16,800 nt of DNA from DATGYC01 sp035298385 (GCA_035298385.1 DATGYC010000235.1:1-16800); one strand, 5' to 3'. Counted from the first letter of the stretch, positions 8,010 to 13,811 are shown. The notes: a model not told the origin generated them from the letters alone. Translations and numbers: made by a program.

Positions 8010-8659
8010 CCGATCGGCTGGGCGATCGCCGAGCGCAGCAGGCCGACGACCCGGTCGATCGCTTCCGCCTTTAATTGATAGGCCGACCGATTCGCCACCA
8101 GTCGCATCGACGAGGACCAGAGTCGGTCGACGATCACCAGGTTATTCTCGCGCAGCGTCCGTCCCGTCTCCGTGATATCGACGATCAGATCGGCCAACCC
8201 AACCTTCGGCGCCACCTCGATCGAGCCGTGCAGGAAGATCGTCTCGACCTGTAGGCCCCGCTCCGCAAAGTACTGGGCGGTCATCTTCGGGTACTTCGTC
8301 GCCACCCGACAGTGGGTAGCCCCGCTCAGGAGAGAGGCCGTATCCAGCTCCGCAGGAGCGGCGAGGATGAACTGGCACTGGCTGAAGCCCAGATCAAGGA
8401 GCTCATAGACCTGGGGCTCCGCCTCCATGAGCACGTTCTTGCCCACGACCCCGAGGTCCGCCGCCCCCCACTCGACGTAGGTGGGGACATCGGCATCGCG
8501 TGCGATCAGATACTGCACGCCGCGTTCCGGATCGGGGAGCAGGAGCTGACGGGGCTCCTGCTCGGTCAGGGTCTCGCCCGCCAGGCCGATCGCCTGCAGG
8601 AGGCGTCGGGCCTCGGTATATGGACGCCCCTTCGGCAGGGCGATCGTCAAGAGTTCCAC
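8006..8659 (-). CDS. hisG: ATP phosphoribosyltransferase catalytic subunit, short form
   Basis: First committed enzyme of histidine synthesis: ATP plus PRPP gives phosphoribosyl-ATP. At 217 residues it is the short form, which lacks the C-terminal histidine-sensing domain and needs HisZ for activity and feedback control; hisZ is directly upstream. Motifs: TIALPKGRPY at the start, ADLGVVGKNVL, RVATKYPKMTAQYF, HGSIEVAPKVGLADLIVDITETGRTL (PRPP-binding region, about residues 145-170). The start is GTG at 8659 with AAGGAGG overlapping the hisZ stop codon region. Its TAG stop shares CTAG with the stop of the convergent repeat-protein gene. Confidence 0.96.
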   Translation of the reverse strand: MELLTIALPKGRPYTEARRLLQAIGLAGETLTEQEPRQLLLPDPERGVQYLIARDADVPTYVEWGAADLGVVGKNVLMEAEPQVYELLDLGFSQCQFILAAPAELDTASLLSGATHCRVATKYPKMTAQYFAERGLQVETIFLHGSIEVAPKVGLADLIVDITETGRTLRENNLVIVDRLWSSSMRLVANRSAYQLKAEAIDRVVGLLRSAIAQPIG

Positions 8660-8674
8660 AGGATTCCGGCCTCC

Positions 8675-9991
8675 TTAGTGAATCGATTCCACGGTGGGGC
8701 GTCCGGTCGGGCGCCCCTGTTCCGTTGCTTCCGTCTCGGTTGGCGCGTTAGCACCGGGATAGGCGACGCGTCCGGCCTCTCGCTGGCGAGCGTAGGCGGC
8801 CAGTTCCTCACCGGAGCGCCCGCCTAGGTCGATCTCAACGGACAGGCCCTGAGCCCGCAGTCGGGTCGCCTCCTGCATCACCTGGATCTCCTTGCCCGGC
8901 TCACAGGCCAGGACGACCGCCGGGCCAGCGAGTGTCGGTAGCTTACCCTGCCGCTCGAGCGCCTCGAGGACCCGGTCCAGTTCAAGTGCGAATCCGGTGC
9001 CCAAACTCTGAGGACATTGCGAGTTTAGCTCCGCAGGAGTTTGGGCACCGGAAGTCGCTGAAGGCGGCCCTCCCCACTCGGTCAGGAGCGCATCATACCG
9101 CCCGCCGGTCAGGACCGGGGCGCCCAACCCCGGCAGATGCCCTTCAAAGATCAGCCCCGTGTAATAGTCCAAGGCGTGGCAGAGGCTCAGGTCGAGGGCG
9201 ACTGAGCCAGCCAGCCCCGCCGCCTCCAGGAGCGCCATCACCTGGCCGAGATCCTGCAGCGCCTTCTCCACCGAGGGGGCGCCCAGGCCGCCGAACTGCG
9301 CCACCGCCGCCGCCAGATCACCGCGGAAGGTCGGCAGGGCGAGTAGGACCGCTTCAGTCTGGGCGTCTAAGCCGGCGCCCCGCAGGCGGCGCTCGTAACC
9401 GACCAAGTCCCGGGCGACCAGGGCCGCCTTCAGTTCGCGGACCACCAGTTCAGCCAGACCCGCCCACTCAAAGAGCCCAGCCAGGAAGGCGACATGGCCC
9501 AGCCCCAGCTTAAAGCCGCCCAGTCCAGCCGCCGTCAGGGACTGGCAGGCCAGAGCGACCACCTCAGCATCCGCAAGGGCTGATTCGGAACCGATCAGCT
9601 CGACCCCCGCCTGCCAGACCTCGTGCGCCCCGCCAGCCCGGACCCGCGGATAGCGGAAGACCGGTGCGACGTAAGCCAGACGAAGCGGCAGCGGCTCGCT
9701 CGCCATTCGGGTCCCCACCAGACGGGCGATCGGCGTCGTCATATCCGGCCGCAGGGCGAGCGTCGCCCCACGGCGGTCAAAGAGCTGGTAGAGATCCTCT
9801 CGCCGGCCCAGGACGCCCGCCCCAGCCAGCACGCCCTCAACGAACTCAAAGGTCGGCGTAATCACCTCGCGGTATCCCCACTGCAAGAAGGTATCGCTGA
9901 GGCGCCCCGAGAGCCACCGCTGAAGCCGCGCCTCCCGTGGTAGCCGGTCCCGCACCCCTTCCGGAATCGCACCCCGCATGGGCTCTCGCAT
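8675..9991 (-). CDS. hisZ: ATP phosphoribosyltransferase regulatory subunit with an in-frame insert
   Basis: Histidyl-tRNA-synthetase-like protein that pairs with short HisG and mediates histidine feedback; it does not charge tRNA. Family signs: LRPDMTTPIARLV, VFRYPRVRAGGAHEVWQAGVELIG (class II motif 2 region), DLSLCHALDYYTGLIFEG, TGGRYDALL. The frame reaches an ATG at 10039, but that codon lies inside the promoter -10 box. ATG 9991 has GGGTGAGG 5 bases upstream, giving 438 residues, so I use it. Residues about 314-332, between GGPPSAT and GFALELDRVL, are extra relative to the usual pattern and are encoded by a DNA palindrome (see the repeat at 8994-9051). The reading frame is kept and residues conserved in HisZ flank it, so the protein is probably still functional. 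Confidence 0.94.
   Translation of the reverse strand: MREPMRGAIPEGVRDRLPREARLQRWLSGRLSDTFLQWGYREVITPTFEFVEGVLAGAGVLGRREDLYQLFDRRGATLALRPDMTTPIARLVGTRMASEPLPLRLAYVAPVFRYPRVRAGGAHEVWQAGVELIGSESALADAEVVALACQSLTAAGLGGFKLGLGHVAFLAGLFEWAGLAELVVRELKAALVARDLVGYERRLRGAGLDAQTEAVLLALPTFRGDLAAAVAQFGGLGAPSVEKALQDLGQVMALLEAAGLAGSVALDLSLCHALDYYTGLIFEGHLPGLGAPVLTGGRYDALLTEWGGPPSATSGAQTPAELNSQCPQSLGTGFALELDRVLEALERQGKLPTLAGPAVVLACEPGKEIQVMQEATRLRAQGLSVEIDLGGRSGEELAAYARQREAGRVAYPGANAPTETEATEQGRPTGRPTVESIH
8994..9051. repeat. 58-bp palindromic element inserted in frame within hisZ
   Basis: The 15-base arm CCGGTGCCCAAACTC (8994-9008) and its exact reverse complement GAGTTTGGGCACCGG (9037-9051) enclose a 28-base centre. 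The centre contains further short repeats: another GAGTTT, and CTCC/GGAG around GCA. It encodes about 18 residues foreign to the HisZ pattern. The shape is that of a small mobile or repetitive palindromic unit (MITE- or REP-like, comparable in idea to Rickettsia palindromic elements in genes). No second copy lies in this window. Confidence 0.75.
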
Positions 9992-10011
9992 GTCAACCTC
10001 ACCCTTCATCA

Positions 10012-10027
10012 CTTTACTAAGATAAAG
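10012..10027 (-). promoter_or_regulatory. Candidate operator downstream of the his transcription start
   Basis: CTTTA-N6-TAAAG inverted repeat just downstream of the likely start of transcription. On the plus strand ACTAA occurs twice with 13-base spacing (10016-10020 and 10029-10033). TrpR-family repressors bind CTAGT/ACTAG-like half-sites, so this is a possible site for the YerC/HisR-type regulator encoded at 12167-12463. Inference only. Confidence 0.35.
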
Positions 10028-10037
10028 CACTAAAGGC

Positions 10038-10067
10038 ATGATACGCCCGGTCGCTCTCTTCTGTCAA
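10038..10067 (-). promoter_or_regulatory. Sigma-A-type promoter of the his operon
   Basis: TTGACA (10067-10062), 18-base spacer, TATCAT (10043-10038) on the minus strand. The predicted leader to hisZ ATG 9991 is only about 40 bases, leaving no room for a T-box or attenuator, so control is likely by a repressor and by HisZ feedback. Confidence 0.8.
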
Positions 10068-10075
10068 GCAGAAAG

Positions 10076-10102
10076 GGCCTGCCACCTTGGGGGTGACAGG
10101 CC
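10076..10102 (-). terminator. Terminator of the RRM protein gene
   Basis: An 11-bp stem (10076-10086 with 10092-10102, one G-U pair on the minus transcript), 5-base loop, followed on the minus strand by CTTTCTGCTT. It begins about 11 bases after the RRM gene stop and insulates it from the his promoter. Confidence 0.8.
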
Positions 10103-10113
10103 TTCTCCTTTAC

Positions 10114-10362
10114 CTAGCGAGCCTTCGCCTCGTTGACGGTTAGCGGACGCTCCCCGTAGGCATAGCCGTTCAGCTCGGCAACCGCCTTCTTTGCCTCTTC
10201 ATCATTGGTCATGTCGACAAACCCATAGCCACGGGACCGCCCAGTCTCCCGGTCGGTCACGATGCGTGCATTCTCGACGGCCCCGAACGGCTCAAAGAGA
10301 GCCTTGAGGTCATCCGAAGTTGTGCGCCAGGGCAGGTTGCCAACGAAGATGCTAATCGCCAT
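10114..10362 (-). CDS. Single-RRM RNA-binding protein
   Basis: An 82-residue protein that is almost entirely one RNA recognition motif. RNP2 is IFVGNL (residues 5-10) and RNP1 is RGYGFVDM (about 44-51), with the aromatic residues that stack on RNA bases. There are no Gly-rich or Arg-rich tails, unlike many cyanobacterial homologues. Bacterial RRM proteins of this size bind single-stranded RNA; their targets in Firmicutes are poorly known. The start ATG has AGGAGG (10373-10378) 10 bases upstream and the gene is followed by its own terminator. It lies 92 bp downstream of the 68-residue gene on the same strand and could share its transcript. Confidence 0.93.
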   Translation of the reverse strand: MAISIFVGNLPWRTTSDDLKALFEPFGAVENARIVTDRETGRSRGYGFVDMTNDEEAKKAVAELNGYAYGERPLTVNEAKAR

Positions 10363-10454
10363 GGATCTACCGCCTCCTCAGGTTGACGTGAGAGTAGTGT
10401 TCGCCAGAGGAGGTGACGGAACGCATGATCAGAGGGCGGGATTCTCTGGAAACG

Positions 10455-10661
10455 TTACCGGTCGGGTCGGAGCGTCACGACCGCCCCGGTCAAGGGAATA
10501 TGCTGCTCCATGCCACCGCCAGCGAGCGGCGTCAGGACGAGGACCGGTGCGCCAAGAAGAGCGTAGACGCCAGCAAGCATCCCCGTATACTCGGTCTCAC
10601 CAACCCGGACCTGCAACTCACGACCGACCGCGCGATCGAGCGAGGTATAGGCCTGAAACAT
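10455..10661 (-). CDS. Small protein of unknown function, 68 residues
   Basis: No family recognised with confidence. ATG 10661 is chosen because GGGAGGTGAG lies 7 bases upstream; the longer frame to 10742 has no comparable site. The protein reads as alternating strands: GRELQVRVGETEYTGMLAGV, then ALLGAPVLVLTPL, then EQHIPLTGAVVTL. A pattern of G-x-x-V-x-V followed by a Y-x-G-x-L strand and a terminal HIPL-x-x-V is reminiscent of Sm/LSm-like small beta-barrels, which would suit its RNA-binding neighbour, but I cannot prove it. No cysteines, signal peptide or membrane segment. It is divergent from the gene at 10760. Confidence 0.7.
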   Translation of the reverse strand: MFQAYTSLDRAVGRELQVRVGETEYTGMLAGVYALLGAPVLVLTPLAGGGMEQHIPLTGAVVTLRPDR

Positions 10662-10699
10662 GCTTGAACTCACCTCCCACAATGGACGTGGTACCAGAC

Positions 10700-10729
10700 T
10701 GGAAGGGTGTGCATAGGATGGGCTACACT
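10700..10729 (+). promoter_or_regulatory. Possible promoter for the gene at 10760
   Basis: TGGAAG (10700-10705), 18-base spacer, TACACT (10724-10729). Each box matches the sigma-A consensus only partly, and it is placed about 30 bases before the GTG start. Confidence 0.3.
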
Positions 10730-10759
10730 CACCCGAGGACATGAGAGGAGTGAAGGATC

Positions 10760-11509
10760 GTGCAGTTCCCGCCCTCCTATCCTGGAACCCAGCCCGGAGC
10801 CGGAGCGCCGGTCACCGCCTATGGTCAACCCGCCGCCTACGGCCAGGCGCCGCCGCCTGGATTCGCCCCGCCGCCGCAGTCGTTTGCGCCGCCCTACCCT
10901 GGGCAACAGCCTGGTATGGCAGCCCCGCCTGGGGCGCCCGGCTTCCCACCGCAGGGCGCCTACCAACAGGGCCAGGGTTATGCACCACCCGGTCCAGCCC
11001 AGCAGCGGCCACCGCAACAGAGCCAGTCTCCCGCCCAGGCGGCCCAGCAGGCCTACCAACAGCGCCTAATCGGCGTTGCGCGGACGCTCGAGCAACTCTT
11101 CCCGGACTACCAGATCCTCGTCTCCATGTTCAACGAGATCTTCAACTCCCCGGCGGGTCACACGCTGGCAGGCGCCGAGCCCTTGATGGCGACCCTGAAG
11201 GATCTCGCCTTCAGCCACACCGCCACCCTGGGCGCCATCCGTCGCTTCCTCTATGGCGAGGCCACCCCGATCGTCCTCTCCGACATGGCCGTCGCCACGA
11301 TGCAGTTGGGCAAGATACATAGCACGATCCAGCCCCTGATCGACCGACTGATTCACAGCGCCGGCTCCGACATGCGCGGGCCGCTCAACAGCCTGTCGCA
11401 GAACTTCGCCTCCAGCGGGCTTCATTTGAGCCAGGCGACCCAGGCGATGCGGGAGACGGTCGGTCCCCAGATCTGGGAGGCTGCCCAGTCCAAGGTGAAC
11501 GAGAAGTAG
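10760..11509 (+). CDS. Protein with disordered Pro/Gln/Gly/Tyr-rich N-terminus and helical C-terminus
   Basis: Unrecognised, 249 residues. Residues 1-100 are low complexity (many PPPG, YGQ, AYQQG and PAQ blocks), very likely disordered. Residues about 101-249 look globular and helical (QRLIGVARTLEQLFPDYQILVSM..., HSTIQPLIDRLIH, LSQATQAMRETVG), with regularly spaced hydrophobic residues and no cysteine. No signal peptide or membrane segment. Start: GTG at 10760 with AGAGGAGTGA ending 7 bases upstream; an ATG at 10741 is in another frame. A hairpin follows the stop. The composition resembles the repeat protein at 7512, suggesting related structural roles; a spore or cell-surface layer protein is one guess, unsupported by any motif. 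Confidence 0.85.
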   Translation: MQFPPSYPGTQPGAGAPVTAYGQPAAYGQAPPPGFAPPPQSFAPPYPGQQPGMAAPPGAPGFPPQGAYQQGQGYAPPGPAQQRPPQQSQSPAQAAQQAYQQRLIGVARTLEQLFPDYQILVSMFNEIFNSPAGHTLAGAEPLMATLKDLAFSHTATLGAIRRFLYGEATPIVLSDMAVATMQLGKIHSTIQPLIDRLIHSAGSDMRGPLNSLSQNFASSGLHLSQATQAMRETVGPQIWEAAQSKVNEK

Positions 11510-11518
11510 ATGAACGAA

Positions 11519-11546
11519 GGCGCCGGTCCCCCGTGGGGCCGGCGCC
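11519..11546. terminator. Hairpin between convergent genes
   Basis: A 12-bp GC-rich stem (11519-11530 with 11535-11546, one G-T pair), CCGT loop, followed on the plus strand by TCCTTCCT. It sits between the stop of the gene at 10760 and the stop of kynB and may serve both directions. Confidence 0.7.
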
Positions 11547-11552
11547 TCCTTC

Positions 11553-12170
11553 CTATCCCCGCAGGATGGCCCGGATCGGCGACGCATCAGCCCCAGCCAG
11601 CTTGAGCGGCAAGGCGATCAGCTCGTACCGCCCCTCCGGCACCCCTGCTAGGTTCAGATTCTCCACGATCAAGATGCCCGCAGTCCGGCATGCATGATGC
11701 GCTGGCAGTTCCTTCGACTCCGCCGGATCGACCGAATGTGCATCCGTTCCGATCAAACGAATCCCCTGCTCAGCCAGGTACTGGATCGCCTCCGGTGCAA
11801 AGGCGGTGAAATCTGGGTGGAAATGATTCAGGTCCGGGCACGATCCGGTCCGAACCAGCAACCGCTCGACGCCCACCAGGTCTAAAGCCAGCAGATCCGC
11901 CCGCTCGATCAGGGTGCGTCCCTCCAGCCCTACGACCAGCGCCGGCCCGATGTAGCGGCTCAGGTTGACCTGCTCCATCGTGGCGCCCTGGTCATCATAA
12001 TGGAAGGGAGCATCCGCATGGGTGCCGTTGTGGGGCGAGAGCGTGACGTGGCCGACGTTGACCGACGAACCTTCCTTGATCTGCCAGCTCAGGCGGAACT
12101 GGTAGGGCGTGTCACCCGGCCAAGCGGCGGTGGTGTTTGAGAGCGGGTGGGTGATGTCCCAGAGCCTCAC
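11553..12170 (-). CDS. kynB: Kynurenine formamidase (arylformamidase, cyclase family)
   Basis: Metal-dependent hydrolase that converts N-formylkynurenine to kynurenine in tryptophan breakdown. The metal site H-x-G-T-H-x-D-x-P-x-H is complete (HNGTHADAPFH, residues 47-57 from the start used). WPGDTPY near the N-terminus and the C-terminal ESKELPAHHA...YELIALPLKL..DASPIRAIL match KynB rather than more distant cyclase-family members. The frame is open to 12227, but GTG 12170 overlaps the upstream stop as GTGA and has AGGGGAAA before it. The resulting 205 residues is the usual KynB length. It is translationally coupled to the TrpR-family regulator. No tryptophan dioxygenase or kynureninase is in view. 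Confidence 0.88.
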   Translation of the reverse strand: MRLWDITHPLSNTTAAWPGDTPYQFRLSWQIKEGSSVNVGHVTLSPHNGTHADAPFHYDDQGATMEQVNLSRYIGPALVVGLEGRTLIERADLLALDLVGVERLLVRTGSCPDLNHFHPDFTAFAPEAIQYLAEQGIRLIGTDAHSVDPAESKELPAHHACRTAGILIVENLNLAGVPEGRYELIALPLKLAGADASPIRAILRG

Positions 12171-12463
12171 TTCTGCTTTCCCCTTTCCAGGACAAGCCGA
12201 TAGCCATCCGCGCCAAAGTAAAGGCACTTCTTCACCCGGCTGATCGTGGCTGTGGAAGCGCCGGTCTCGGCGACGATCTCTTCATAAGTCTTGCCCTCAT
12301 CGATCATTCGCGCGACTGCGAGACGCTGGGAGAGCGCCTTCAACTCCCCAACGGTGGCGATATCTTCAAAGAACATGTAGCACTCCTCGATGCTCTGCAA
12401 CCGCAGGATCGCCTCGAAGAGCTGATCCGTCATCTCATCACGCAGCCGTTCGTTGATGGGCAC
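12167..12463 (-). CDS. yerC: TrpR-family transcriptional regulator of the YerC/HisR type
   Basis: A 98-residue helical DNA-binding protein of the TrpR-like YerC/YecD family. The TrpR fold is seen in ELKALSQRLAVARMIDEG (40-57), and the helix-turn-helix in KTYEEIVAETGASTATISRVKK (58-79). In Bacillus and relatives, members of this group are described as repressors of histidine biosynthesis (HisR); I rely on memory for that. Starts with GTG at 12463, with GAAGGGG about 11 bases upstream. Its stop overlaps the kynB start (GTGA). Placement about 2.2 kb upstream of the his promoter fits a his regulator; pairing with kynB would also fit a tryptophan-responsive regulator. Confidence 0.9.
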   Translation of the reverse strand: MPINERLRDEMTDQLFEAILRLQSIEECYMFFEDIATVGELKALSQRLAVARMIDEGKTYEEIVAETGASTATISRVKKCLYFGADGYRLVLERGKQK

Positions 12464-12539
12464 CGCTTAGAACGCCCCTTCACCCGCTATTGCTCTCATG
12501 GTTCGCCCTTTCCCGCCGAATTCCTGCGCAATGGGCGAA

Positions 12540-12569
12540 GCGCCCTCGGCGGCTATAAGCCGAGGGCGC
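12540..12569 (-). terminator. Hairpin after the small secreted-peptide gene
   Basis: An 11-bp perfect stem (12540-12550 with 12559-12569), 8-base loop. It lies 21 bases past the peptide gene stop and upstream of yerC. The minus-strand flank lacks a T run, so termination may be partial and allow read-through to yerC-kynB. I see no clear separate promoter for yerC. Confidence 0.7.
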
Positions 12570-12590
12570 CCCACACTACTCGTTATAGGC

Positions 12591-12713
12591 CTAGTAAGCC
12601 GTAGGGGTTGTCCCCTTCGCGGTCGGCGGCCAGATGTCATGTGGGCCAGCCACTGCCACCGAAGCCGCCCCCAAGAGGCCCAACAAGACCAACAGCGCCA
12701 CAACCTTCTTCAC
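12591..12713 (-). CDS. Phr-like exported pro-peptide, 40 residues
   Basis: A short gene on the minus strand with GTG start at 12713, stop TAG at 12591. GGGGGAG lies just upstream (about 12720-12727). Residues 1-22 form a textbook Sec signal: MKK, then a Leu/Val/Ala-rich core, ending in SVAVA with a likely cleavage after Ala22. The remaining 18 residues are GPHDIWPPTAKGTTPTAY, which is too short to fold and looks like a peptide to be exported and perhaps trimmed. It starts 60 bases after the stop of a TPR protein, the arrangement of Bacillus rap-phr pairs. Identity as a signalling peptide is an inference from context; an alternative is a leader-like or accidental ORF, which the signal peptide and ribosome binding site argue against. 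Confidence 0.75.
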   Translation of the reverse strand: MKKVVALLVLLGLLGAASVAVAGPHDIWPPTAKGTTPTAY

Positions 12714-12773
12714 CGAGACTCCCCCTCTTACGTTTTCGCTCCTAGCAAAAATCCTATGCAAGGAATTGGGGGC

Positions 12774-13646
12774 TTAGACCTGCCCCCAACGCAATAAGAC
12801 CTTGCAGCGGAGATCATGTACCAGATCCCGGAGGTAGCAAGGGCCAGACTCCATCACCGCATCCCAGATCAGCGACTCCGCGAGTTGAAGCGAGGCTCGA
12901 ACCGCTGGTTCATCCTGCCGATCCCAGGCCAAGAGGCCACTGGTGACGGCCGCCAAGCAGGTCGCCCAACAGGATGGTTCCTCGTTGACATCCAAGGCCA
13001 GAACGACCTGAGCGAACGCCTCTGGCTCATTCCCGATTCGGTACTCCCAGTAGCCGTCAAGCGCTCGCTGGATCTGACGGTGCTTCGTCGGTGCCCCCTC
13101 CATATAACGCTCCGCCATCAGCAGGCAGTGCTCTGCTTGGCTGAGGTCGCCCCCAAGGACGAAGCACCAGGTGGCCGTCTGGAAGCAGGCGATCCAGTCG
13201 TTCTGTTTCGTTGGACCAAAGAGTTCAGCCGCATGCAGGTACGTAGAGGCCGCCGTCTGCCAGGAACGCCGCCCCTCGTAGACTTGAGCCAGCCCGAAGG
13301 TGACGTAAGCCCGGTATTCATCCTCCGGTGGGGCCTCCGCTAAGAAGGCCAGAAAGGACTCCTCCGCAGCGGTCCAGTCCCCGGCCCGAAGCGCTGCCTT
13401 CCCTGTCAACGCCAGCGTCCGCCGGAGCATGACGGCATCCGTATCGGCCAGTTCCCTTACCTGATTCAGGCACTCAGTCGCCCAGGTATGGCGCCCGAGC
13501 CGGGCCGCCCCCTGGGCGCCCAAGAGCAACAGGCTCGCCCGCTCTGTAGGCGGAACAGCCTCCGCTCCCGCTGCCGACATGGCCTGATCATAGGCCTCCG
13601 CATAACGGCCCGCATCCATTAGATGGCGAACCTCCGCCAGTTCCAT
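12774..13646 (-). CDS. TPR-repeat protein, candidate peptide receptor (Rap-like)
   Basis: A 290-residue all-helical protein built of tetratricopeptide-like repeats. The clearest are at about 79-112 (ALRAGDWTAAEESFLAFLAEAPP), 113-146 (YEGRRSWQTAASTYLHAAELF) and 151-185 (VLGGDLSQAEHCLLMAERYME), with weaker ones before and after. There is no N-terminal helix-turn-helix, signal peptide or membrane segment, so it is a cytoplasmic protein that would act by binding proteins or peptides. It is shorter than Bacillus Rap proteins (about 380). Start ATG 13646 has GGGAGGTC 8 bases upstream. A sigma-H-type promoter precedes it and the exported mini-peptide gene follows it. The exact partner is unknown. 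Confidence 0.85.
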   Translation of the reverse strand: MELAEVRHLMDAGRYAEAYDQAMSAAGAEAVPPTERASLLLLGAQGAARLGRHTWATECLNQVRELADTDAVMLRRTLALTGKAALRAGDWTAAEESFLAFLAEAPPEDEYRAYVTFGLAQVYEGRRSWQTAASTYLHAAELFGPTKQNDWIACFQTATWCFVLGGDLSQAEHCLLMAERYMEGAPTKHRQIQRALDGYWEYRIGNEPEAFAQVVLALDVNEEPSCWATCLAAVTSGLLAWDRQDEPAVRASLQLAESLIWDAVMESGPCYLRDLVHDLRCKVLLRWGQV

Positions 13647-13693
13647 GGGTGTATGACCTCCCGCCCCGCAACCTCATCTCTTCCCTTATCAAG

Positions 13694-13720
13694 ATTCGGC
13701 TTTGTAGTGGTAAATCCTCC
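13694..13720 (-). promoter_or_regulatory. Sigma-H-type promoter of the TPR/peptide unit
   Basis: On the minus strand GGAGGATTT (13720-13712), 11 bases, then GCCGAAT (13700-13694). This fits the Bacillus sigma-H consensus RNAGGAWWW-N11-12-RNNGAAT at every fixed position. It would give a leader of about 40 bases. No comparably good sigma-A promoter is seen nearby. Confidence 0.65.
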
Positions 13721-13769
13721 CAATTTTTGAAAAGTTTTTCGCAGGCAGCGAACAGGCGAATGAAGAGGA

Positions 13770-13797
13770 CGGGCGCCCCCATCGCTGAGGGCGCCCG
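13770..13797 (-). terminator. Terminator of the SIMPL gene pair
   Basis: A 9-bp stem CGGGCGCCC (13770-13778) with GGGCGCCCG (13789-13797), 10-base loop, followed on the minus strand by the pyrimidine-rich TCCTCTTCATT. It lies 14 bases after the stop of the downstream SIMPL gene. Confidence 0.75.
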
Positions 13798-13811
13798 CCA
13801 ATTGGTTGAGC

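Noticed and set aside
7423..8175. Arg-rich frame on the minus strand and two other plus-strand frames across the 42-bp repeats
   Set aside because: They stay open only because the repeat unit is a multiple of three. Only the frame starting at 7512 has a strong ribosome binding site and a protein-like composition.
9992..10039. Longer hisZ start at 10039
   Set aside because: The ATG lies inside the -10 box and adds 16 residues not typical of HisZ; ATG 9991 has the ribosome binding site.
9992..10075. T-box or histidine attenuator before hisZ
   Set aside because: The predicted leader is about 40 bases, far too short for a T-box, and there is no run of His codons. The hairpin at 10076-10102 lies upstream of the promoter and belongs to the RRM gene.
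10425..10667. Plus-strand ORF with a good AGGAGG-like site (10406-10415) running opposite the 68-residue gene
   Set aside because: The product has no protein-like pattern, whereas the minus-strand gene shows alternating hydrophobic strands and its own ribosome binding site. The AGGAGG-like match may be chance.
12467..12703. 78-codon minus-strand frame overlapping the peptide gene
   Set aside because: A Trp/Arg-rich frame offset from the signal-peptide ORF, without a ribosome binding site at its start. Its last ten codons (MRAIAGEGAF) could be a leader ORF before yerC, but contain no His or Trp run.
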